A DNA stretch of 64,000 bases from Rotaria macrura. Its lineage: Eukaryota > Rotifera > Eurotatoria > Philodinida > Philodinidae. The stretch covers positions 1 through 64,000 of the forward strand of contig OENT01000908.1 in assembly GCA_900239685.1 (NCBI GenBank). Reading direction: 5' to 3'. Positions 37,688-48,227 of this stretch are shown here, one piece after another. Made by a program: the position numbers and the translations under genes. The notes below the pieces were generated by a model, which saw only the letters and a program-made list of their open reading frames with translations, was not told the origin of the DNA and ran no database searches. Each line of letters opens with the position of its first letter. Positions within the stretch are counted from its first letter, which is position 1.

Positions 37688-39047
37688 CAGAGACCGAAAC
37701 GGGGCGGGGAATCGGGATGGGGAGCATTTTAGGTGAAATGGGGCGGGGCGGGTCGGAAAAAATAGAATCCCCGACATTTTCCCCGTTCTTCAATTTCACT
37801 ATAAAGACGTTCATATTTATAAATACATATAATTATCAAAACAAAAGATTTTGTTTTCACTTGTGATCAGCATTTGATTGCATGTAAGTGTGAGGATTTC
37901 TGCGAAACGTTCGTTGTCTCTATTGAATTCGGTGTTCAAAAGTGAGAAAGAAAACACTCTGGGATTCGTTCTGCATCCGAAATTCAAAACATTATTGTCA
38001 GCAGCGGTAGCTCAGAAATAAGTGTTTTCGAACGTGTCGTGCATTGTTGCCAAAAGGGTACTATGGATCCACATTCGATGGTCACAATGAACCACCAAGA
38101 AAAACGCAAAAGAACTTTCTAGAACAGTCGAAGGATGACGATGTAATAAAAACAAAATGTAAAAACACAACGGCAGCAAAGGTTGAACTCGATATTTATA
38201 TCGATTGTAAGGTGGATGAACGTAAGAATTATGCGAATACATTATTATTTTGGAAAGAATACCAGGATATGTTTCCAAATCTCTCGAATTTAGCAGATCA
38301 AATATATTGTCCTCTGCAGTTCAGCTGCTGTTGAAAGATAGTTTTTGACAGTAGATCTAACCGTCAATCAAAGTAGATATAATCTAGACCCAAACACTGT
38401 TAACAATATATTATTTCTTCGCTCAATAGAGAACGGCAAAAAGATTGATTGATCTCGAGAAACATGTTTTTGTGCTCATATCAATTTAGGTCATGAGAGA
38501 AACAGCTGACTTTTATTTCTATGATTGCTTTTTGATATGAATCAATTTGATTTGAATCAGAAAAATCAGAAAAAAACAGCAATATCAAAAGAAAGATCAC
38601 AGAAATCAAGAAAATGGGATTTAAACTGTCTCCCCTTAGATTGATATTTCGAACGACAAGGATATCGAATTTTATCATTTCAATCGAGTAGCTGATTTTT
38701 TTGATTTGAAATTGATTTAAAATCAAAAAAATCAGCTGTTTCCCCCTCGACTTAACCTCTACTCGTGAGCCTACTTTTAGTGCTAATATGTGTAATTTTA
38801 TGTACCATCCTGTGAAACCTGTTGTACTATAAGATAATTGTGAGTATTCTTGCAATATGCTGTGAAATAACTTATAAAAATAAAAGTCGAAAATAACCTT
38901 AAAAATTTTAATGATACAACTAAAATCAGTCAAGAGAATGTCAAAGCGGGGAGTAGCGGGGAAACCCGTGTCGGGTCGGGGCGGGGTAAGACTTTTTACG
39001 GTGTGGGTGGGGCGAGGAGTGAAAAACTTCTCCCGTTTCGGTCTCTG
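37688..39047 (+). mobile_element. decayed hAT element with GC-rich CAGAGACCGAAACGGG termini
   Basis: The left end is CAGAGACCGAAACGGGGCGG at 37688 and the right end, read inward from 39047, is CAGAGACCGAAACGGGAG: 16 identical bases. The flanks AGTTCTAC (37680-37687) and GTTTCTAC (39048-39055) match at 6 of 8 positions, consistent with an aged 8 bp hAT duplication. Both subterminal zones are rich in GGGGCGGG, unlike the AT-rich surroundings. The interior holds a broken hAT transposase C-terminus (listed separately). Total 1360 bp. Confidence 0.75.
37925..38460 (+). pseudogene. hAT transposase C-terminal remnant
   Basis: Inside the element, separate frames give LGFVLHPKFKTLLSAAVAQK (the D/H-PRFK motif region), then KVELDIYIDCKVDERKNYAN with LLFWKEYQDMFPNLSNLADQ, and in the next frame AAVER followed by a stop, then VNQSRYNLDPNTVNNILFLR. 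This is the order of the hAT dimerisation domain (FW-x-YPNLxxLA ... SAAVERxFS ... RxNLxPxxVxxLxFLxxN). The stop in place of the residue after AAVER, the frame changes and the missing N-terminal half make it non-functional. Confidence 0.75.
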
Positions 39048-41921
39048 GTTTCTACACTACTGAAGCTTATATAAAGAAAGTGAAGTCTTGCATATTTGTT
39101 CTTATTTTCTTTGTGGTAGATAATAGCAACTCTAATAGTAGTATCACCACACAGAACATTTGTTCACTGATCTATTGCCTTGACCAAGCTTACAAGCAAA
39201 CGCTCCATTCAACTCGGTAAAATTAGATGTATGACCAATCACTCTAAATAGAAATCATGTTTAACATGATCATTAAGGATCTGAGAAAAAATTCAACCTA
39301 AATTGAGACGGCGAATGAACACCTAATTGAATTTGATTTCTGAAAAATTGATCGGTCACTTTCATGCACCATTGTTGAGCAAAATTAAGAAAAAACATTT
39401 TTTCTGCGGAATATTTGCTTAGACCCGATAGTTTCTTGTCAAAATTTTGATGAGCTTGAGCCCACTTTTGACAAGCCTACAAAACCTGTAGATTTGAGTC
39501 TAAATCAACATTTAGAACAACGAACAAAAAATGCTTCTTTTAGTCCACCATTATCAGCAATGTTTTCGCCTTGTGTTTGTTCACCATTTAACTAAACCAG
39601 AAAAGACAAGTTGATATCAACAAACTAACCAAATGGTAAAATCTGAAGATTTACTTGAGTTATTGTATAGTTGTTGTACTGTTTGATGATACACTACTTG
39701 CGTTGATTAAATGCATCTATTGTTTCATTAGTCCAACAAGAAATTTTATTTTCATCCATATCATACAATCGACCATCACCATTGAAACCATGTATGATCT
39801 CGTGCCCCATGACCATTCCAATACCTAAATTAGATATATTTTATTTTTCTTGTTTCGATAAATCACGTTAATACTCACCACCATAATAGAGATATCTAAA
39901 ATGAAAGGAAATAACTATTTAAAAATGAGAAAAAGATCTTACTTGGGTACATCTTTGTGAAAGAAAGGTGTTGAAAAATTCCAGTTGAAAAGCCTAAAGA
40001 GAGATGAAGATGGAATATTGTATTATTAGTGAGTTTATCTTAAAAATATCATTTAAAGATGAATTGTAAAAAGGATTGACAATAACAGGTGAAAACTCTG
40101 ATGCCGTACGATCGATAGGTTGACGAAGAGATTGAATATTCCTTTTCGTATTTTTTTAAGCATGATCAACATATTTTGCATAAATGATGAGTTGAAATTA
40201 TGCTAAATTTGTCACGGTAGATGGATAATTGATTATAAGAAAGGTTGTTTAAGATCATACTTCGGCATAAATTTCTTCAAGTTTGGTCATATTTTTATCA
40301 TTCAAACAGTCAGGATAGGCAATTTTTTATTTGATAGCTCTAGCCAGTTTCATAATATAATTTTGGAAATTCTAAGCTAATTTATATTTGTCTTACTCTT
40401 TCAATGGCTCTATTTTATTAGACAGAATCCATTCATGTCGGTTGATTGACCATATCAATGAATTCATTTCGAATATTATTGATTAATTCCGAGACTATAG
40501 AAAAATCAAAAACAGATGTACAATGAATTATTATTTCAAGTACTTGATTGCGTGCACTTGGAGCGAAATATTAATTTATATAGAGTTTGGCAACAGCAAA
40601 TCCCATATTGTTATTAAAATATTCCCCACATATAATGGCACGTGATGGTTCAGTATTTAGACCTTGAAAGTCTTTGTCAAATTGTTGTCTGATAGTTCGA
40701 AACTGTTTTGGCACATTTGATGCTTGATTCATGAAGAAACGCCAAATTATATAATTTTGTAAAGTACGTGATGATTGTTGATGAATAATCACTGAAACAT
40801 TGCATAAATATTCAAGTTCACTCACAGTAACAATATCATTTTTGACGAGAGTGATATTTGCCAAGAGATAAGGTTCACGAACATAACCGAGAAAATCAAA
40901 CTAAATGGAAAAAAGAAAATCATTTAAAGATGAAATCAATACTTACGCTTGTGTTCATTGAAGATGAAAGGTTATTGATTGTTGTTCGAATAGTTCCCTT
41001 CTCATTAGCACTTGGTTCACTTGCTGTCCAAATGCACTATACAGAAAGAAGTATAGCAACGAATATTTATACAAGAGGAAAAAAGAGAATTACTTTGGCA
41101 ATTGACTGTTCGAATGCAAACATAGCTTTGACATCATTTTCAATCATTGATGTGTCGTTAGTAAATGCCACAGCTAAATCTCGCATGACTTGCCGATAGG
41201 CTCTAGTAACATCGCTCTCATTGAGGTAATAATTGCGATCTCCCAACGCAAGACTATTTTAACTGATCTAAAACCAAGGGGGAAACAGCAGAATCCATGA
41301 ATCCACTTGAATCCAGATGAATCCACCTGAATCCACATGAATCGAGGGTTAGGCAACATTTCTATCGGTGTCGAAAATACTTATTTTCCTCAGAGAAATC
41401 CAGTCAAAGTCAAAAATGCTCTCAAGTACGAATAACATAACCATATCATATCCAATAACTCTAATCCAAGAATAATAACCCTGTCACTCCCATCTGGGCT
41501 AATGTTACATTCACTTTTCCAATGAGAAAAGTGCTGCTATGGAAGTGTATGTATCCGTACACATTCCCATCGGAAAAGTGAAGTTGCACATGAAATGTGG
41601 AAATTTCTATTGGAAAAGTTGTGGAAACCATTCCTATGTGAAACTAAGTGGGCATATAACGAAGCAGTCTTTAAAATTAACGCACAAACTTGCGTTGAAA
41701 GATAAAATAATGAAATTTACTGAAAAAAACTTCATGGACGTTCTTTATCTTAAGTACATTCGTCCAAACGCTTTCATTTTTTAACGACTTTTCTTGCGTG
41801 TCTGTGTTTCTAACGATTGCTCACTCGTTAGACTTATCATAAAGCGATATCAGTTTTCACTTGTGAAAGAACTTAATGAGCTTTCTTGAATTATTTTTTT
41901 TTAACGAAACTTACTGTGTTG

Positions 41922-42268
41922 CCCGGGAGAATCATTCCGACAGTCGGATCCGAGCAGCCCGATGCGATTTTATGGGAATTCCTATAAAATTGAAGAATTC
42001 CGATACGAATCCGGGTTGTGGATCGATATTCGGATCCCTAGTATTGTGATCCGATCATATTTTACTGTCGGATTCGATACAACTCGTCGCAAGGCTTTGG
42101 CCGACTTCTAGTGTTGGCTTCCGATACTAAATCGTGTCCAAATAATAAAATATGAATTTTCCGTCGAATCCGTTAGTAATTCCTCAATCCTGAATCCCAT
42201 CGGATTTTGCCGGTTCGTCGGATTTTACAACATCCGATAGAATTTAATGTTGTATTCATTCACTTGGG
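41922..42268 (+). repeat. 347 bp dispersed repeat, copy A (GGATCCGA-rich)
   Basis: Starts CCCGGGAGAATCATTCCGAC and ends CATTCACTTGGG. Words such as ATCCGA, TCGGATCC and TTCCGATA recur throughout. Copy B at 58654-58965 is in the opposite orientation: its right end (GTCAGAATGATCCTCCTGGG) is the complement of this left end, and its left end (CCCATAGGTGAATGAATCC) corresponds to this right end. The two ends are not long inverted repeats of one another beyond CCC. No target duplication was recognised. Confidence 0.6.
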
Positions 42269-43929
42269 TGACTGTCATTAAATTTTACATTCGTTGTCAC
42301 GTGTAAATGAATTTAAGGAGCTTTATCGAACATTTTACAGTACTTAGTGAGGTCTTAGTGTTAATTTTTGTGCATGAATTATGTTGGAATCCAGTTAAAA
42401 TATAACAATTTTTGAAGTGCATGTTTGAATTCATTCGAACAAATAATTAGCATTGCAATGTATTATGAACCTTCCTAAAGATTTGTAATACGGAATAAAT
42501 GAGATCATGGGAACATCTTCTCTAATTCTCAGATTTATCAACAGTATCAGCAACGACTCCTTTGTAAAAATTAAAATGCGTTTAACGAATTTTTTCCTCA
42601 AACTAACCCAAAAAATTGCGTTTAATACTAAATTAACAAATTTTCACGCGAGAAACTATGCAAAGCTTTCGTCAGTTTTCATGATTTCGCAAACATTTTC
42701 ACTTCTCGAACGATTTTTTCTGCGTGAGCAGTTTGCAACAGTTTTAAGCTTGTTAGTTTTGACTCAAAGTGGTATGCGTTTTCTCACGACAAGTGATTTA
42801 ATGACGTTTCTTAAGTTTATTTAAGTTTTAACTAATTTAAACATGTAATATATAATTACGGGTTGATTTTTCTCTTTAACTAAAGTAGCTGGATCATCAT
42901 TTCAAGTGCTCTTTGTTGTTTTTCCTCTCGCAACACACAAATGGATCTCCTAGAAAACTTCATTCGTGAGTAGTTTTAGTAAAATACAGTTTTCCAAAAA
43001 TATATCTGTTTCAAAAAAGAATACGACCTAAAAGTATTTTGATTTGAAATCTATTTGAGAGACAGATCAAGCACCATCATTTTTAGGAGAAAATATTACA
43101 CTACAATATTTCGTCTATTTAATACTTAGCTAACAGTAGTTGCAATTTCTTTGGGAACCCATGTCAATTGATACGGTTGTCTCTATTTTCACAGTCAATT
43201 TTCTTCGTACGGTATCATACAAGGACCTTATCGTTCGATCTTAGAAGACAGCTCTGTTGAAAAAATCCAACATAAAATGTTGGAAAAATTGGCTAACAGA
43301 CTTAAGTAAAATATCGTTGTTAAGATACAAAAAAATCTTTCAAATGTGATCTCATTTTGGTTGAAAATTTAACGTAGGATTCTTGTCGCTTCTTAACGAA
43401 TTTATGGCTCAACGGTTCTTACATCTGTCTCCAACTTAACTAGTAGAAATTTGTAACAGGAAGAAACATGAGTTCGAATCCCGGTTCCAGATTTCTAAAC
43501 ATTTATGTTCCAGAAAAGTTCAGAAGTGAAGTACGTCAAAAAAACTGAGATTGAATAATATTTTTTTATTATAATTACTATGAGAAAAAGAATAGCCATT
43601 AATGCTCTGACTAAGAAAAGAGTGCTGTCATGTCGACAGAGATTTTAAGATTTGTTTTTGAATTTTACTAATTTCAGAAGAAAAACGAGTTAAAAAGTCT
43701 TCTTTTTAACGTAGGAACACGAGTGAAGCTTTTGCGTGCAGGAAGACACGTTAAAATTTTTCACAGTTAATGCGCTTTGGAGGTCAGAATTATAACACAT
43801 TTTATCGTGAAGTCGTTAATTTTTTAACAAATTTTAACGTCAGATGGCTTCGTTATATTGAAAAAACATTTCACATGGGAAGTTCCAGAAACACTTTCGC
43901 AATGGCAAAAAGTTTCCAAATAAAGTCTA

Positions 43930-44035
43930 CTTTTATGTATAAATATGTACATATACAAATGTTTATAGATATATACATATGTGTACGTGTATATATATAA
44001 ATGTAGTTCAGTATATGTATACATAGTATATTAAC
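43930..44035. repeat. AT/TATG low-complexity tract
   Basis: A run of alternating TATAC, ATATGT and TATATA words inside the right half of the 2.97 kb element, with no other meaning seen. Confidence 0.6.
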
Positions 44036-45667
44036 AGAAAAAAAAGCGAATACATTTTTGACCTTGGCGGCATTTATTCGCTTGAAATAAGCATTTATCG
44101 CACCGATTATTTTTTTTGTCTACTGCTGCCTGAATCCACCTGAATCCAGTTGAATCCAATCGAATCTACTTGAATTCAGTTGAATCGACTTGAATCCACA
44201 TGAATCCAGTTGAATCGAAGGGACTGGATTGTGCTGATTCACCCTTGTCTAAAATATTGATGTTTATCATCAGTAAAAATTAATAGCCTAAAATCTTAGT
44301 TGAATGGCTTGGAGTAATGCATTGTTTGCATCGATTTGTGTACTTACGCTGTAAAATACACTACTCCAATATTCATTTAACTTAAGTCATAGATGAGAAA
44401 AGTTAAACGTTGAATTATTCCACATAGAACCTTGTAAAATAGGCCAACCACCGAGTTCTACATTAACAAACGAGAAAATTGTGTCAACACCTTGTGCTTC
44501 AATAGCAGTATCGTTGACACTAGAAGAATACATGCGATGTGCATTCAAGCTTGCTTTCGGTTCCACATTTCCACTCGATGACAAAGATGAAAGAAGATCT
44601 GACTAAAAAACAAGAGATAGGAGAATCAATGAAAAATAAAAATGGGTTATCGCTCACCACCAATGATAGTATTCAACTCAGCCCACACCTTTCTCGATGT
44701 GCTTCGAGAATTAGCTGAGAAGAATAGATAGAATGCATTGGATTCTATAGCCTAGACGATCATAAATGATAAGAGAGATTTTACCATCATCAGGTATTCT
44801 TTCATTTTTTATCCATTTACTGCAAGCGAAATCGAAAATGTTATGGCACGAGTTAACTGTTTCATCGATACTCTCGAGTAGATAATTCGCTAGACAGGTA
44901 AAATGGTATTCCCTTTGTATTTGAAGCACACTGACCTGCTTTGATGCACTGTGGAGTCAAGCAAAATTCATCACTATTCACTAAAATTTATATTCAAATG
45001 TCACATTTTTATTCAGTGGTTTCTTTACGAAAGGGTCTCTCTAAAAAATACCTGAGATCTTTTCGTTATATATTGCTTTTTTTCGTTCAATGCCATAGAA
45101 AACGCCGAGCACAATTGTAGCAACAAGCAAGAAACCGATAAGAACACCAAGAAATATGGATAGTAGTATCACGAAGATTCGTTTTTCTGAAGATTATCGA
45201 CTATGTGGATGAAAAAAAAACGTTCAATGAAATGTGTCCATAATATCAATTTTAATATGTGTATGATTTAACTATTGTTACTTTAAGAATCCAATTTATC
45301 GCTTCTCATACATTAAAACCTCTTTCTATCTCTCACGTAAGCATATTCATGATCCGATGATTTCTTCGCATTCGTTCAATATTCAACTTACACATGCACG
45401 TTACTTGCATCGCTCGCCTCTGAAGTATTGGTCATGATTGTTTCACTGATCAAATCACAATGAAACGATGTTTTTAAATATGCAGATAAAAGTCTATAAA
45501 TTCACTTTAACAGTTCTCTTCTTTGCATTTATGATTGTACATTTTATTATGAATTTTATTACTCTTTTCTGGATCGAGGCAATCAAACTCGATAGCAGAG
45601 CTGGGCAAGTATGAACTTTTTCGAGTACGAGTACGGGCACGAGTACCGACCCTCGAGTACGAGTACG

Positions 45668-45848
45668 NNNNNNNNNNNNNNNNNNNNNNNNNNNNNNNNN
45701 NNNNNNNNNNNNNNNNNNNNNNNNNNNNNNNNNNNNNNNNNNNNNNNNNNNNNNNNNNNNNNNNNNNNNNNNNNNNNNNNNNNNNNNNNNNNNNNNNNNN
45801 NNNNNNNNNNNNNNNNNNNNNNNNNNNNNNNNNNNNNNNNNNNNNNNN
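45668..45848. other. assembly gap (181 N)
   Basis: A run of N interrupts the CGAGTA array. Its flanks are CGAGTACG on the left and AATGGTTAAG on the right, so it hides the rest of the hexamer array and the left end of the nested MITE. Frames reported across it are meaningless. Confidence 0.99.
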
Positions 45849-45953
45849 AATGGTTAAGTCGTGATCTACGATAATCAAAATTATCAATCGATTTCAATTT
45901 TGATTTTGTTGCAGAATAACTCGATTAAAATCAGCGATTAGTTTTCACTGGGG
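45849..45953. mobile_element. nested CCCAGTGAAA-family MITE, right part
   Basis: Ends TTTTCACTGGGG at 45942-45953. Read inward, it gives GATTTTAATCGAGTTATTCT and then GCAACAAAATCAAAATTG, which matches GATTTTAATCGGATTTTTCT and GCGTCAAAATCCAAATTA of the complete copy at 26816-27110. The left half lies in the assembly gap. Confidence 0.55.
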
Positions 45954-46307
45954 CGAGTACGAGTACTTCGAGTATTTCGTCCAGCTCTGGTGGCGTCTAT
46001 GTATTTATCTGAATCAATATACATGTATGTAAAAAAAAACAAAACAACTGTTCATGTAATCCTCGAAAAATATATACTGCGATTTTATCGAGCATCATTT
46101 TGATGTAAGAGATGCCTATGAGGATGTCGAGTACTTTACTCTCGAGTACGAGTACGAGTACGAGTACGAGTACCAAACCTTCGAGTACGAGTACCAACCG
46201 TTCGAGTACCAGTACAAATTCTTCGAGTACGAGTACGAGTACGAGTACGACCAAAACGGTACTCGAGTACGAGTACTTCGAGTATTTCGCCCAGCTCTGC
46301 TCGATAG

Positions 46308-47379
46308 ATCAAAATGGTCCATTTTGTAGGCAATGCAAATAGTGATACTTTCTCTACCTTCAGGCTGAAACTTTGGTATTATACCATCGAAATGTTGATG
46401 TGACATATGTAGACTCATATCGACACTAGGAGTTCTTAATGTTGAAAACACATGTATATTATACGTTAAAGATCTACAGTGCCATATGATTTATTTATCC
46501 CATCAGTTGATCTTGTGTTGCATTATTTTTAATATTATTGTAAAGCACTTCTGACTTACACGTATTTATGGTCAACATTTCTTGAAGAAATCTTTTCATA
46601 TATCTGAGGAGATAGGGCTAAAATGTGTGAAATCCGTTTTAAGAAGCAGAAAAAAGGTTTCAGTAACTATAATTGCGTCTGTGATATCTCTTAAATAGTA
46701 GATTGGTTGCAGAGAACATTTTCAGATTAGTTCAATATCATTTTGTCCTATCCATATGCGGTAAAACTCAACTGTAGATATTCGGTATGAATAAGTAGAA
46801 ACCAAATTTTTAATTGAGATTAGAAAATTTAATTTAATCATCTAAAAGTCATTTATTCAAAAGTGCCTGCATTTTAAATAGGAAGTATCAAGTCAACAAA
46901 GTAGAAAAGTGAATGCTAAAATACCAAGGAAGATTGTGATTGTTGCAGACAAGTACGTTTGGGTGTTTCTTTGTATGAGTCTGAATGTGAGTGAGCAGCT
47001 GTGTTTCTATGTAGCATACACGCTGATACTAGCAATGACATCCACACTCTTATTACAAAATCAACCATTCATCCACATTCAAACTTATAAAAACTAAAGT
47101 AACCACAACTTCACAAATAAGAAATCTGAAAACTGATCGTATACATAATGAATCAGTTTACACTACAAAAAAAATGGACCACCAAATGATTTTGCTTGAA
47201 TCATAAATTCATATTTTGTTGAGTATAACGATATGCACTGCTCAAAATAGGTTCTATATGAACGAATTTCAGGTTACAGAATTGATTATGAATCTATTCA
47301 TTTAGTAAAAGGATCAAAGTAAAGAATGAGAGTGTTAGTAGACAATAAATCAGGTTCATCATAGAAAATAAGACTTGCT
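46308..47379. other. non-coding stretch
   Basis: No gene seen. The last 100 bases contain weak protein-like phrases (GYRIDYESIHLVKGSK at about 47271) that probably belong to the FN3/Ig relic just downstream. Confidence 0.4.
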
Positions 47380-48225
47380 GGTGTAACAACATCAACTTGT
47401 CGGTCACAATGGTTATCAATCAATAATGATGATGGTGCACCAATTAAAGATCATTGTGCTAAGGCAAACAAAATAAAGTTGACTTCGAGTTCAACCAATA
47501 TTAGTAAAAGGAATGACTGTACGATTAAGTCAAATACGTGATGATTAAGTAACAAAGGAAATTTTCATTTTTAGAATATTGTTTTTTTATCATCACAATC
47601 TATCAATGATTTCCGAGTAGTTGCTATGAATGAAAAAAATCAACCTGTAAATAGTGGTCCAATTGATTCTGTTACTATTAAAATTCTATATGATGTTTCA
47701 ATACTATCAGAATCTATTGATGCAAATGAATTAATGGATACATCATGTGTTATTTCATGGAACTTACCTATTCTTGGTAATGATAGCCCAGCTATTGAAT
47801 ATGCAATAGAACAGCATTTTTAGAGACTATCTCATTTGTTATTGAATGTTTTCATCAAATATAGAATATGACTTTCACGCTATTGAAAGTAAGCCTACCT
47901 ACACGTGGTTTACATTCATATTCATAAACTGATCGTTCTATACTTATTTGAACACAGCGGCAGTGTTGTGCCGCATATTGAAAAATCAGCGAATCAAAAA
48001 TTAGCTAGTGGTAGTCATAAAGGTCTAATCAAAGAAAAAGTTGCTGATTTACTCAAGCCGGAAATAAATTGATAGAGAGTTGATCGAATATTATACCTTC
48101 CGATACCAGACGACATTTCTCATCCCTTGCACAGTATCTTCTTGTTCTTTTCATAGGTCTTTTACATATAAGTGATGCTGGAGAATATACGTTAGAAATT
48201 CAAACTGAATATAGAATGAGATGAA
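47380..48225 (+). pseudogene. FN3/Ig-domain (titin/twitchin-like) gene remnant
   Basis: Plus-strand phrases of muscle-type Ig/FN3 chains appear in order but in changing frames: INNDDGAPIKDHC (start of an FN3 domain, cf. DGGSPI), FRVVAMNEKNQPVNSGPID (end of an FN3) running on to SWNLPILGNDSPAIEYAIEQ (start of the next FN3) within 47626-47823, SGSHKGLIKEKVADLLKPEI at about 48018, and LLHISDAGEYTLEIQTEYR at about 48166, the F-G strands of an Ig domain. Stops and missing parts separate them. Intact relatives are giant sarcomeric proteins; this would be a small decayed piece. Confidence 0.5.
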
Positions 48226-48227
48226 TT

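Larger units (their letters stand above)
41267..44255. mobile_element. 2.97 kb hAT-like foldback element with CAAGGG termini
   Basis: The element spans 41275-44247. The left end reads CAAGGGGGAAACAGCAGAAT and the right end, inward, CAAGGGTGAATCAGCACAAT: 16 of 20 identical. Flanks TCTAAAAC (41267-41274) and TCTAAAAT (44248-44255) agree in 7 of 8 bases, an 8 bp hAT-type duplication. Next to each terminus is an array of a roughly 11 bp unit TGAATCCANNT (about 41293-41345 and 44130-44218). Deeper parts are weakly inverted: ATATAACGAAGCAGTCT near 41656 and, on the opposite strand, ATATAACGAAGCCATCT near 43850. No transposase was found. It interrupts the M13 pseudogene between the DDK-like and LGDRNYYL segments and itself contains the repeat at 41922-42268. 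Confidence 0.75.
39144..45435 (-). pseudogene. M13 metallopeptidase (neprilysin/ECE-like), disrupted
   Basis: From right to left the minus strand holds a start-like exon (45435-45392, MTNTSEASDASNVHV), a type II membrane anchor near 45170-45060 (SIFLGVLIGFLLVATIVLGV), CLTPQCIKA, FACSKWIKNERIPDDGK, LGGWPIL, LGDRNYYL, RTLQNYIIWRFFMNQASNVP, FRTIRQQFDKDFQG, LRQPIDRTASEFSP, the zinc site GHEIIHGFNGDGRLYDMD (about 39775-39805), GENIADNGGLKEAF, and the last exons 39476-39298 and 39243-39144 ending CSVW. This is the complete M13 order. It is dead: stops at 44389-44387, 40573-40571, 39696-39694 and three near 40425-40435, one more before KIAYPDC (about 40327), a frameshift before PFFHKDVPK (about 39985), and a 2.97 kb element inserted in an exon. 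Intact M13 enzymes are ectopeptidases that trim neuropeptides. Confidence 0.88.
45588..46307. mobile_element. CGAGTA-hexamer hAT-like element with perfect 8 bp target duplication
   Basis: The element is 45596-46299. Its left end is CAGAGCTGGGCAAGTA and its right end, inward, CAGAGCTGGGCGAAATAC: 11 identical terminal bases. CTCGATAG flanks it exactly on both sides (45588-45595 and 46300-46307), a perfect 8 bp duplication as made by hAT transposases. Subterminal DNA is an array of CGAGTA hexamers, several uninterrupted (46142-46172, 46226-46248, 46264-46278). A second right-type end, CGTCCAGCTCTG, occurs at 45978-45989, so two copies are nested or joined. A CCCAGTGAAA-family MITE end is embedded as well. 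The middle is a 181 bp gap. There is no coding capacity. Confidence 0.78.

Noticed and set aside
43400..43495. tRNA-like A and B boxes (TGGCTCAACGG and GTTCGAATCCC)
   Set aside because: The spacing is too long for a standard tRNA, and I could not pair the acceptor or T stems; at most a tRNA-derived relic inside the 2.97 kb element.
45507..45897. Frames across the N run
   Set aside because: They are translations of unknown bases and of the CGAGTA hexamer array.
46112..46451. Ser/Thr-rich and Arg/Thr-rich frames
   Set aside because: Pure translations of the CGAGTA repeat in different frames, inside a transposable element.
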